NCBI RefSeq assembly: GCF_963675165.1
Contig: NC_087387.1
Span: 3,151,501 to 3,215,500 of the forward strand
Direction of reading: 5' to 3'
From: Halichondria panicea
Taxonomy: Eukaryota > Porifera > Demospongiae > Suberitida > Halichondriidae
Length of the DNA stretch: 64,000 bases
The position numbers and the translations under genes are program-made. Shown piece by piece: positions 11,901 through 22,654 of this stretch; positions within the stretch are counted from its first letter, which is position 1; every line of letters starts with the position of its first letter. Below the pieces are notes generated by a model. It saw only the letters and a list, made by a program, of their open reading frames with translations, had not been told where the DNA came from and made no database searches.

Positions 11901-14900
11901 CTTTGCACATAAAATTTATTCACGTATGTTAACTTCTGAATTTTCTTGTCTTAGACGATGCTATTGTGCTGACAACTCAAACGCTGAGGGCCGGTGACAG
12001 AACTATGCCCACATTTGGTTTGGTCGAAAATCTCGTAGAGGAAGAGGTAGTTTCCTTGTGTAGCCGACTCACATGCAATAGCTTACTCAGTCAATAGTCA
12101 TGTGCTCATTAATGTACCTCGTAAGCAAGCCAAGCAGTTCGGATATGATTCGCAGCTGTCATTACCTATACAGGGGCCTTGTTGTACATACATGTACATA
12201 ATATGTACATGTACTACATTGATAATTGAGAACTCAGATAAATTTACTAGTTACAGTCACCCTTACACAAAATGTAGCTTCAATACATGTCGATGGGACT
12301 GTGTGAATCGTATGAGGAGGAGTTGCCTGCTTCCCCAAATGATGTGCGTGTAGCTCCATTGGCAGGCAGGCCACTCTTCGATGATCCCAAGTACATGACT
12401 ACCAATCAAGCCAAGCAACAAGTGAGTACACATGGTCATCATTCAAAGAGTTAGACCAAGCACGTGTTCCACGGTGGATGTCAGATTTAGGTTAAAAGCA
12501 CATTGTTCATTTGTGTAATTTGATCTCCATATCGAATAGACATGAGAAGTTAAATGATGTCATTCAGCATACAATGATCATACAGTTATCATAGTGATAC
12601 ATCTACATGTTTGTAGTACTGGTAGTGTTGATGACACTCTTGACACTCTTACAATCAGGTTGTTGAAGATGAGGATGGGCTGATTGGGACAGTGCCGTGT
12701 GTATCTGCTCAAATCACTGCTAGTCTCTACGTCAGGCGAAGTGCTATAAGAAAGAGCTCAGCCAACTTTACTTCATGTGTGTGCATGCACTGTACCTATA
12801 GGTGTTATTTTATCAATGGTAGTTTTGATATATCAGCGTAGTTACAGAATGTACCTCTGATCATAGAGTAGAATAGGGATGGAAACGGAAGTGATTCGCC
12901 AAAACAATTCTCATGAATTACTCATGTTAGCCTCCTCATGTATTAAAAGTAAGCCTCGTTAAACCGTGGAGATACACGGATGGTACTTTGAGGGTACTTC
13001 CGTTTCCAATCCCTCTTCTACTCTATCTACATGTATGCTCTGACTAACACAGCTATACCATGTCAGTGAATATACAATGAACACAGCTATGCAATTATGT
13101 TTACACATAACAAAAAATTATCATTGTCACACTCCCTGGATAATAATTATTAATTTGGTCCATAATTATGCAGTGGAAAACAGCTTGAGCACCTTGAATA
13201 TCACATTGGAGAAAGATGACCCTCAGGAAACATTGAAAGCATTGCAAAATCCTGATGCTAACTTTCCCTTTGTGTATCGTGACAAAGAAGCAGACAAATA
13301 CCACAAAGCATTGATAGAACAGAAGAAATGTGGAATGCCACAATGTTTGCTGGTAAGAATCTGACACTATGCGTTGTCACGTGTCTCCTATACGTACTAT
13401 TGGTTGAACACATGCATGCACACAGCCTGTGTTTGCTGGTGTGGACAGAGAAATGTGTGAGAACCTTTTAGAGAAAATGAGGTATGATGTATAATTATGT
13501 TGGTCACCATTACGATTGTTTATTTTGGTGTGGCTACTTTGTGTACTCTAGCCCCGGGGCTTTTGTTGTGAGAAGCAGCCAAACAGTTAATGGAGCATAT
13601 GTGTTCTCTTTCAAGTAAGTTTTTCGCTCGTACAATTTAAGTCATGCTACATGTATAATTATAATGTATGCATTATAGTGTAATAATTATGTATACATAG
13701 TGTAATTGCATGGCATGCTAAAATAACTTCCTTGCGTGTTAATAGTTAAGTATTCAGCCATGACGACTCGTTTCTTCCTAGTAGACATGTACATGCATGC
13801 AATGATAATGTTATAACCTCCTGAAATGTCTTATTGTCAGGAACCTTACTGGGATTAAACATTGGAAATTATCAACAAAAGCTGGAAAATTCTACTGGGG
13901 CACAAGTTCACTCCATGCATCTCTAGAGTCATTCATAGAGGTGAGTGTTGTGTGTATTAATTAAGTTATTGTTTATGTGCACTATACGTATAAGTATAAA
14001 GGTTGGTTATTGTTCTGGCTATAATGACCATTTCTGGTCGTGTGATAATTATAGTGTGTAGGAAAAGAGAATGACATAATTAATGTGGCTTATCATGTGA
14101 CTAGTGCACTGTGCTGTGCATGAAGTTCTAGTTTTTTTTTGTGCTTATAAATTATGTGTAGCTTTCATTACTGTACATGTAGAGTTTTGTGAAGGCTCTT
14201 GCTGAAGCTACCAAGTTGCTCATCTATTGTGGGATGACCTCTGTATTACAACCAGTGTTCACATCCACTGACTGTGAAGCTGTGAGTTGCTTGAGTAGTT
14301 AATTATATACATTCAGTTATGGTAAACAGGACTACTAGCTTAATTGTACCGAGACGTACAGCCTGATTGAGATATTAGAAGTGTGCAGTAGTTTGTTTTA
14401 TGGAACTAGAAATAGATACACACTTACTCAAACCAGGGTTAGCGTAGGCATAGAATAGGTACATGTAGGTTATGAAACGTCTGCAGTTATTGGGGAGAAA
14501 CATATAATTATAATTATCCATGCAGTACTTCAAATTTGTTGCATTTGTATACAGACAGTAACTTCCATGAGGGATTCCGACGACTCTCTGTCCTACGGCC
14601 AAGTCTGCCATGTCATCAAGGAAGTCAATAACTCCATTCGGAGGGGAAGAATATCAGTGAGTTAATTGATTAAACCCCTTATAGTCCTGCATACCAAAGT
14701 AACCCGATCAAGTCTTTAGTCATCATTACAATGTAAGATGAACAGTATGGATGAGCAACACACGTGCACTCATAATTATTATGTAGAGATATCTGTGTAG
14801 AGATATCTGGCATTTGGCTTGTATGTATGCTAGCTGCATGGTGATATTTGAACACACAAGGCGCCGGACTAGGGTGACTATAGCTGTGCGTGTTAATGTA

Positions 14901-17900
14901 TAGCATATTACTAGAATGTTTTGCGAGCATCAAACATTTGCGAATTTTGCGAGGGTTGATCAATTCGCAACAATAAAATCCGCAAAACCTAAATTATTAC
15001 TAGTAAATACACATGATCCTTTCCAGAACGCAATAGTTAGATCGCAAAGGGTCAAATTTTCTGCTGATTTGGCTCATTTGCAAAGGTTTTTCACTTGCAA
15101 AATATTCTAGTAATACGGTACTGTATAATTATAATTATGTGCTTGGTGTACATGTATGTATAGCCTGCTCTTTTAATGTTATGTGCTACACACAATTTCC
15201 AGCATGTGCACACAATAATATGATTGGTGCTTTCGTATCAAGCATGGATGCTGCTCATATTGTATATTGGGTTTTGCTTGCGAATTGTCGCATAGATTGC
15301 AAACGAAAGACATGCAAAGAGTGCATGAGCATGCGATTCGCAACAGTTTAGGGCATGTACCTTGTACATTGTCATTCGCAGATGATTTGAAACACGATAC
15401 CAATGTACGGTATAATGTGCCATTATAAAAAAGTATGCTAGGGAAATCCACCACTAAACATGATTGTGCATGTAATTATGTATCTTCAGCCAATTTTGCT
15501 ACATTGTCACTTTAAGTTAGTTCAAACTACCGTATAGCGGGTAATTTTCGGGGGACAAAATATTCGTGGTTCAGCAATATTGAGACATTTCGTGGGTAAT
15601 ATTTTCGTGGTTGCTGTTTGCACTTGCAGGTAAAGGTAGGCAAGGTCGCTTCATTCGTGGGTAAAATATTCGTGGTCAGACCTCCAACCATGAAAACCAC
15701 AAATATTTTACCCCACGAAAATTACACGCTATACGGTACCTCTTCAAATAGCGTTCACATTCATAGAATTTTGTCACTATAATAATAGCGCAGTAATTTT
15801 TGTTTCGACTACAGACTACAATGTAAGTAAGTAAGTAAGTTTCTCGCAACGCTTTTCCTCTGTCTATGAGGATTTTCAGGACATAATGCAAACAATTTCT
15901 AACCAACGTCAAGCACAGGAGCCAATATACTTTTGTTTGGAATTTAGTCTGTACTACATATAGCTCTCGTTAGTTTGGATCTAGATTCTAGAACCAGTTA
16001 TTTAATGAAAGCACCACGTCCGAGTGCTGATACCTCGGTGGAGGTGTCAAAGCTACATAACATAAAGCTACTAGCTATTAGCAATAGCTTACATGTATAT
16101 CATGATGAACATTTTTGCAAGTCATAAAGAGTCCCATGGGAAATGATCGACCATGATTGTTGTTCAAAAGGATCGATGCCAAAAGTCCAAGTCTAACTGC
16201 TACATCAGCAGAGCCTTGCAGCTCTCGCAGCTACCAATAGCTAGTGTTCTAGTGCAGAGCTAACTATTAAGTAGAGTAGCAACACTCCTACACACTCTTC
16301 TGAAAAGGCTGCAATGGCATTCCAAGTAAGCAAAACTAGGCATAACTCTAGAACCAAGTGCAAATCTACGAATTAAAAGTCTATAGAAACTCTTACTTGC
16401 ACTTCATTGATCATGGAGCAGCTGTAGCAGTCTACACACACAATGTACAAACTACGGTACCGTATACCACGCATGCGCAGCACCGAGGCATAATAATTAA
16501 TGCTAAACACGGTGTTTTACCCATTGTCCACTCTAAAAGAGCGTGCAGAGGTTCAAAACATTGAGGAGTTTTCAGCTCAAAAGATGTGCAGCTGTCGAGT
16601 CCTTGTATGACCGTTTTTGGTACATGTATATACAAGTACGTGTTTTTATTGGGTGTAGCATGTATGCTACATATAGACGTACATTATTCAGTGGAACCCC
16701 TCTATAACGGACACCTTTGGGGAACAATGTTTTGGCCTTTATACAGAGGTGGCCTTTGTTGAGAGGTTGTTTTGTACACAAACTGTTCATTTGGGACCTG
16801 AGTGCCTGGCCGTTATAATATAGCAAATGGCCTTTATTCGAAGGTGGTTGTTAACAGAGGTCCCGCTGTATCAGATTTCGCCTTAATTTTTGGCTTGCAT
16901 GCTTGCTGCACTCATTTTTTTTTGTAAGGGCTATAGGCAAACAGTACATGTGGTATATCTACTTGAAGTTTAACTATAATTATTGTTCCAGAATAATTAA
17001 TTATCTGTTTCAGGTAAATGAGTCCAGTCTTACACACAGCAGTGTCCGTGACGATGCTTGGGACGAGTCGGTAAATGTCTACTACCATTAGCCTTAATGA
17101 AAATCATGATTAATTTTGCACACACTACAGATGATCGTCAGTCTCAATAGATTGGAGGCAGAGGCAGAACTTGAGCTCAAGGGAAAGTGAGCAATTCTCA
17201 GCAGCTAGACAAGCATGAATATAATTATTGTACTGCTATTATTGTTAACAAATTAAAACCAAGTCGCCATAATTATATGGGTCTACGTTCCCACAGACCT
17301 GGGTCGTTCCTTGTTAGACCTAGTGAAAGATCTCCAGGGGATTATGCACTAGCATTCCGTACAAATACAGACACAAGACACTGGAGAATTGTCAAGAACA
17401 GCGGACGGTTCTATGTGCACCCAAGACCAAATCCGTATAACTCACTGCCAGAAATAATACAGGTTGGCACAGCGTATGCATGTCAACATTATATAAGTGA
17501 CATAAATATTATACGTACAGTAGCATCACCTTCAAACGTCTGTTAATACATTGTTGATACATACATGTACATCGATAGACATAATACCTTATCTGTAATA
17601 AAATTATACTGACATTGCATTGATTTCTAGCACTTCAAAGATGCAGTAGGCCAAGAAACCGGCTTGAATATGGTACCTTTGAGCCCAAAACAACCTTCAC
17701 CTCAGCATATTGGAAAATCTCAAACATTGCAACCCCCTTCTATACAAAGGCCAATTAGTAGTAAGGAAGACGTACTGCTGATCTTTACTTTTCCGTATAG
17801 CCACTTAACCATTAGATATCTACCATTTATTATATTATACTCATTTTCACATGCAGCTGTTGGTATTCCTTCACTGTCACTGTCCAAGTTGAATCCTGCA

Positions 17901-18128
17901 AACCTGACAAGCTGGAGTGTAGATGACGTGAGTTGCTGGTTGACTCAGCAAGGGTTGGGACGGTTTGTAGAAGTATTCCAGAACAATGCAGTGGATGGAG
18001 AATGTCTACTAGCTCTTGACAATACGTTGGTGAAAGATGACCTTGGCATAACTGCATTGGGACATAGATCAAGGATACTGAAAAGAGTTCAAGACCTGAA
18101 AGAACAATTTCATCCACAGCTGAGCTGA
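8921..18128 (+). CDS. multidomain adaptor: IQGAP-type CH + SH2 + SH2 + SAM
   Basis: Nineteen exons: 8921-9027, 9151-9307, 10929-11006, 11251-11327, 11624-11694, 11955-12046, 12278-12421, 12659-12776, 13174-13352, 13426-13481, 13552-13614, 13841-13940, 14183-14281, 14555-14656, 17014-17070, 17131-17186, 17297-17462, 17631-17760 and 17857-18128. They total 2124 nt, 707 residues. Residues about 26-190 match the IQGAP N-terminus: YLCRQEEAKRW, NGVILCKLG, YRYTDNINFWL, GLPKVFYP, KKNMPKLFYCLHAL and the following DLYGTAKF segment. SH2-1 spans about 342-430, with the phosphotyrosine Arg in FVVRSS (R367) and H388. SH2-2 spans about 495-600, with FLVRPS (R526) and H547. SAM spans about 628-700 (SWSVDDVSCWL...GHRSRILKRV). 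No IQ motifs, GRD or kinase domain are present. It is probably a cytoplasmic scaffold linking actin or IQGAP-type interactions to tyrosine-kinase signalling; the function is inferred. An ATTAAA lies at 18166. Confidence 0.93.
9987..10815 (+). repeat. family B element in intron 2 of the CH-SH2-SAM gene
   Basis: It starts at TATGCCTCGAGGCGTAGCCG, continues through a (TG)n tract, the body TTCTATAGGCTTCTAGCCACG, and ends near AACATGGCGAGAGGCATTAG and GCTTGCAACACTCGTTAAGC. It is about 830 bp, the longest intact-looking copy. Others are at 27741-28566, 29991-30600 and, reversed, 50553-51263. Confidence 0.8.
12863..13029. repeat. family E MITE, intact copy, in intron 8 of the CH-SH2-SAM gene
   Basis: Terminal inverted repeats: AGAGTAGAATAGGGATGGAA on the left and TTCCAATCCCTCTTCTACTC on the right. 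It is 167 bp and non-coding, with internal AACAATTCTCATGAATTACT. Confidence 0.8.
15538..15738. repeat. family D MITE in intron 14 of the CH-SH2-SAM gene
   Basis: TACCGTATAGCGGGTAATTT at the left and AATTACACGCTATACGGTA at the right form an inverted repeat; the interior is built from TTCGTGGGTAAAATATTCGT-like half-sites in both orientations. Confidence 0.8.
16004..16493 (-). repeat. family A element in intron 14 of the CH-SH2-SAM gene
   Basis: It runs from AATGAAAGCACC...GATACCTCGGTGGAGG to CGCATGCGCAGCACCGAGGC, reverse-oriented relative to 4379-5050. The ends contain a short inverted TGCCTCGGTG/CACCGAGGCA pair. Confidence 0.75.
16689..16868. repeat. pogo/Tigger-like MITE
   Basis: CAGTGGAACCCCTCTATAAC on the left and GTTAACAGAGGTCCCGCTG on the right are inverted repeats, and TA follows the right end. 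CAGTR...YACTG ends with a TA duplication are typical of pogo/Tigger derivatives. It is 180 bp with no coding. Confidence 0.75.
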
Positions 18129-19357
18129 TTTAACTCTTTCGCTTTGTATTCTGAGTGTTTTTTGTATTAAATTTTAGTGTGTTAATTTTTGTAGTTCTGT
18201 TTCCTTTTTATAATTTGTAATAATAATAATTATTATGCACTAGAATATAATTGTAGTGCTTTGTAGATCTATATAGAGCTGCTGTAACATGATAGTTATA
18301 ATTGTACCATTAATTATAATGAAGAGCTGATGTAAAGAACATAATAATTAGTAGATTAATCAATCTACAGCTATAAGTATAATTATAGCGCTAGCTATAA
18401 TTATTATTATTATTATACGCATGCATCAAAAAAATTATATGGCTCAGCTCCCAAAAACTAACTATATGTTTTTGGGAGCTGAGTATGTTTTTAAATCTTG
18501 TATATGGCAGTCATAATTATTTTATACACACTACCCCATACAAACATAATTATAGACGATCTTTTTGGAAAAACTATTACCTGTCACATAAATTCGATCA
18601 TTACCGGTATAACATATAGACTATATATAATCAATTTATTAACGCATTCATAATTATCATCAAAAATACCGCTATTTTATTCTGCACAAAAACAGAGCCT
18701 AAAGGTGCGATTGAAAGACAACAGTGTCAGCTTTTTTTATACCAGGTGGCATGTACACACTCTCAGGGGTATTAAGGACTGTCCAAATTAAAATGACATG
18801 GAATTTTGTTATAATGATATTCATGTGCGCGACGTCATCGCTTTGGAATGTTTATCACGTGCGTGGGTGGCAAACGTCTGCAATTACTAGTGAGGGCGGA
18901 GCTTGGGTCACATGACACTGTACTTAATTTATTAAAGTTGACCGTAGCTAGTTGATCGAGTAAAACCCTGAAAGCATTTGTTGTAGGCTACCTAGTAGCT
19001 ATTAAAGGCCTTAACTAAGACTATTAGATAGTAGAGAACTTGTTTCCTGCTGCGCAAGACAGAGTGCAGCCAAGCAAGGAAGTTAGGAGGAGAAATCAGG
19101 GACAATTCAGGTAAATATTAGCTTGTTATTTGTATAGACCATGATTACCTATGAATCTGCTTTTGCGCAGCAGGATTTCATCAGTATATGATATGTACAT
19201 CAGGATTCCTGGAAAAGATAGGATCTAACTAACCTGGAACAAATGCTTTATTTATAATTAGTTTTACAATGAAATTTCATGTTAATTGGTCACATGATAA
19301 TCACATGATCTTTATTTTTGATTAAGGAAACTTAAATTTTTATGAGAAAACAAAATG
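18129..19357. other. spacer between the CH-SH2-SAM gene and the DUF1254 gene
   Basis: Both flanking genes end here (tail to tail). It contains the adaptor's 3' UTR with ATTAAA at 18166-18171, a near-perfect stem-loop at 18443-18484, promoter-like sequence at 18825-18915 (GACGTCATCG, ATCACGTGCG, GGGTCACATGAC) and, on the plus strand, a possible non-coding first exon ending in CAG|GTAAAT at about 19110. On the minus strand AATAAA (19316-19311) is a plausible polyadenylation signal about 42 nt after the DUF1254 stop. Confidence 0.55.
18443..18484. repeat. perfect 16-bp stem-loop
   Basis: CTCAGCTCCCAAAAAC and GTTTTTGGGAGCTGAG form a 16-bp perfect stem around a loop of about 9 nt (TAACTATAT). It lies 315 bp after the adaptor stop codon. 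It could be a 3'-UTR hairpin or a tiny foldback remnant. Confidence 0.75.
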
Positions 19358-22139
19358 TCAAATTGATATGTTTAATATCGCACACTTTTCAACGTATGTG
19401 ACGTTGGTCTTTTCTTGATTCTGGACGTGCCTTAATGCACCTGAGCTATCAACGTTTTGCTTTGTTGGCCAGTAAATTCGCATGATAACATTAAACAGCC
19501 CTGACTTGTATCCTTCGTGACTTGGATCGGGAGCTGGTAGCCAGTTGGCAGCCTTGGCATCTGTATCGGGCTTATCTTTTTGAATATACAAGGTTAACGA
19601 TCCGTCATTGGCATACACCAAACCTTGAGTGCGATCACCAATGGAATATCGATCAATTGGATTCTGCACAAGTAGCCTCTCAGGCAAACGGTACATGGTC
19701 ACCGACCAGAAACCGGCTTCTCCAACTACTGGAAAACGGCCTGCTGGAAAAGTAAGGGTGAAGTTGTTTTTCGTACTATTGAGTGTGTCGCCATCGATAT
19801 CTTTGTTGGCAGAGGGATAGTAGGCTTCCTGAGGATCGACCCCATACAAACCTACTTTGGCAGCAAATGCTCGAGTGGCATACTTCCCTTTGAGAACAGT
19901 CCTTGTACCAAATATTGGCGGGTTAATAGCAGCTATCCACCCGTCTGATACGTTCCCGAAATGTTCGGTAATTGGTGCTAAATCAATCTTCTTCGCACCT
20001 ATTGTAACTCCAACGTTGATTTCTTCATACTTCACCCTGCTCATGGTTTGACCGTTAAATGTCATATTCGGTCCCACACAGATTTTGTTGAATTGCTGCA
20101 TGAGTTCACTCTCATCACTATACACGGATACGTAATTCATTATGAAGTTCACATACGTGAAAAAGAGTTGAGGCTCGGGAGTATCTTTGGAAAGTTCAGC
20201 GCTGTCAATGAAAGGGAACAAAGGAACATCTGCTGGACCTGCTGCTTCTCCCTGAGCTAGTGGAGTAAGGGTGTACCCTTTCTGAATTGCCTCCACATTT
20301 TGGATGTCTTCTTCACAATACACACCAGTGCGACCAAGCACAAACGTAAAACGGCTAGTAGACGTGATAATGTGGTCTTCGTCGAAATTGCTAGGTATAT
20401 TTCCATTGAAGGATGGACCAGTGATGAGGTAAGAAGCTGCATCCCAGCTGCCAGTTGTACGTGGGGAGATGATCTTCATGTTGTACGTGTACCCGTCCAC
20501 AATTTGAAAGCTGTAGTAACGCTGAAAGGAAAATTCCCAAAATGATTTTCTACACTTGCAATCATCGAAAGTAACGACTTTCACAGAAAACCAAACAAGA
20601 CAGTATTGGTTGTTACATGTTATGTCCTAAGAAGCAACCTGGCGTCGCGTATTCATGAGAAATGGCAAAAAGGCTAGCTACTTCTTAAGTTATTCTATAT
20701 CCAACAGATAAAAATACACGAGTTAGCTAGTGACATCCACACTTTTTTTAGCATTCTATTACGTTATACAGTAGACTCTCGTTAATCCGGTCACCCTTGG
20801 GACCATGCAGCTTGGCTGGAATAGCGAGGTGGCTGTATCTCAGGAAATAGCCGCGGCTTAAAAACGTCCTTACCTCGAATCTAATGACTACTTCTGCGGT
20901 TCTTGTCTCGAGGATAATGAATCATACCCAAAATGTCATATTCGGCCGTAATATACGTATAAAATTACATTGAAAACCTTGTTTGGGACAGCCAGCACTA
21001 GCCGGTAAACGGAATAGCGAGTGGCCGTACTTCAGGGTGAGTTTTGTGCAGTAAACATATAGCTAGCATTCCGTGCCAAGCCAAATGGCCGGTATATCAA
21101 GGTGGCCGTACTTCAGAGAGCCGGAATAGCGAGAGTCTACTGTACAGCGAACTGTCAATTAAGATGCACTTAAATTGTGGCACGTCTCTGTTTGACATGC
21201 ACACACGCGCAACATGTCCCATAGTAGTACATGTATTATTCACTACAGTACATTACTTCCTAAGTCGAATCTAGTTGGGTGGAGTCCAACCCTCTGCGAG
21301 TGGTTGGGTATCATGACAATAATAATTATATGTTTTTGTTCCACTGGTTTGGGCAGAGTATGAATATTGTTTATTCTTAAGTGGCTGACAACCGCATAGC
21401 CTCCCTTCACCGACCCACTTCCCTGAATGAAGTGCGGCCTGGGATCGAGGCTAACAACCACCTGGCTCAGGGGTGCGATATAAAGTAGACTACATCGATC
21501 TAGCTATAACTGTTTTAGGATGCAATTAGAGAAAGTAGAAGGATACTGCAGCCTGTAATACAACATGTACAAGATTTAGCAGAGGCAGAAATAATTATTG
21601 CCTTGTCAGCTAAATTGAGCTGTAAGGTTTCCCAACCTGAACGCTGCAAGCTGCAAGTTTTCTGCAGTTAGAACAAAAACGTATATTGTCATGATACCCA
21701 ACCACTCGCAGAGGGTTGGACTCCGCCCAACTAAGTCGAATCATCGTTCGTATCAATAGCGAGAGGGTCATTCTCAACATTGCTTTTAAGCTACGTACAT
21801 GTCATGCATGTATATAGAATGTACTATAGTACAGTCATGTAATTGTACAAAGGCAGGAACCTTTTTGTTATTGTCCATCACAGGAACCGCTGGTAGCCCT
21901 AGAATCATTGGAGTCTTGTCCAAGTCTAGCCAGGCTCTGGAGTAGAGAGTATCATTGTTGGGAGACACCACACTTGTGAACCTCCAGTCCACCAACGTGG
22001 TGCTATGCCTAAACTGGTTCAAGGGCGCAAAAGCAGGGCTGTGTGGCCATATGGAGGCCTGAAACAAATTCTTGAGGTTCTGGACTACTGGGTAGAAGTA
22101 AACATAGGCGTCACTTGCTACCTCTACTGTCTCCATCAT
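19358..22139 (-). CDS. DUF1254/DUF1214 domain protein, possible bacterial-derived gene
   Basis: Two exons, 21861-22139 and 19358-20521, phase 0, total 480 residues. The exon A donor AAG|GTTCCT is weak, but joining it to TTTCAG|CGTTAC rebuilds a continuous family block: VVSPNNDTLYSRAWLDL and VMDNNKK, then RYYSFQIVDGYTYNM. This is DUF1254 (residues about 8-150). The C-terminal third is DUF1214: AGRFPVVGEAGFWSVTMYR, DGSLTLYIQ, NWLPAP and FNVIMRIYWP. Total length is typical of the bacterial proteins. The biochemical role is unknown. A stop lies in frame 16 codons before ATG 22139, so a short 5' coding exon is not excluded; no signal peptide is visible. The intron carries a pogo-like MITE and a foldback, and the gene starts 153 bp from TIMM10B on the opposite strand. 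Confidence 0.92.
20769..21142. repeat. pogo/Tigger-like MITE in the DUF1254 gene intron
   Basis: TA-CAGTAGACTCTCGTTAATCC at the left and GGAATAGCGAGAGTCTACTG-TA at the right are terminal inverted repeats with TA target duplication. Internal GGTGGCCGTACTTCAG motifs repeat. It is 374 bp and non-autonomous. Confidence 0.85.
21273..21732. repeat. foldback pair in the DUF1254 gene intron
   Basis: A 45-bp arm at 21273-21317 (AGTTGGGTGGAGTCCAACCC...) is the inverted copy of 21687-21732 (...GGGTTGGACTCCGCCCAACT). A TAAGTCGAATC word lies outside both arms in the same orientation. The roughly 370-bp loop includes another GAGGCTA-type fragment near 21447. Confidence 0.75.
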
Positions 22140-22292
22140 TGACTTGTCTACTGTACCACTACTCCGGATCGCGGAGTGTAGATTCTATGTCTCTATCTTC
22201 AAATGTTTGTTTTAAAATCGACGATTTGTACCTAAAAGGGCCTACACAATTTGGCCAGCTAGCTCTGGACAACTGGTTACTGGTCCGTAGTT
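22140..22292. promoter_or_regulatory. divergent 153-bp gap between the DUF1254 gene and TIMM10B
   Basis: The two start codons face away from each other, so both promoters, or a shared bidirectional one, lie here if the starts are right. No TATA box or E-box is evident. An upstream non-coding exon for the DUF1254 gene would change this. Confidence 0.4.
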
Positions 22293-22562
22293 ATGTCCAT
22301 TCCTAACTCCCGACTAGAGGAAGAATATATGATAAGGAATATACGTCAATACGCCCTTGTGAACAATGAACTGGCTAATCAATGCTTCTGTAGCTGTGTG
22401 GGTTCCCTTACAAGTAGGAAACTGACGGTAAAGGAGCAAATATGTGTTGATGGGTGTGCATCCAAGCTCATCAAGGCCACAACCAGGATTGTGATAAAAG
22501 TAGCAGAACAAAATCCTATGGGACTTGGACAACAAAACTCTGTCCCTTCTGGTTCAAGATGA
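22293..22562 (+). CDS. TIMM10B: small Tim chaperone, TIMM10B (Tim9b)-like
   Basis: An intronless 89-residue protein with a twin CX3C motif: C-F-C-S-C near residues 33-37 and C-V-D-G-C about 16 residues later, inside the helix-loop-helix pattern of zf-Tim10/DDP proteins. The alignment to vertebrate TIMM10B is direct: RNIRQYALVNNELANQCF, CVGSL and CASKLIK correspond to the RNLRDF...CF, CVPSL and CAGKLI blocks. An extra Cys (residue 35) sits between the first pair. In animals small Tims are intermembrane-space chaperones that escort inner-membrane carriers to TIM22. The start is the first ATG. The stop is 92 bp from the TAFAZZIN stop, tail to tail. Confidence 0.87.
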   Translation: MSIPNSRLEEEYMIRNIRQYALVNNELANQCFCSCVGSLTSRKLTVKEQICVDGCASKLIKATTRIVIKVAEQNPMGLGQQNSVPSGSR

Positions 22563-22654
22563 ATACGACTTGTACGCATACAAAATGTGTCAACATTGTT
22601 GTGGAACACGTTGATTTACGACTGAGTGCATAATTATAATCATCCTAATACTAA

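Noticed and set aside
19358-22139. Bacterial contamination as the source of the DUF1254/DUF1214 gene
   Set aside because: The gene is split by a GT-AG intron that contains repeats of the same type as the rest of the window, and flanking animal genes are contiguous.
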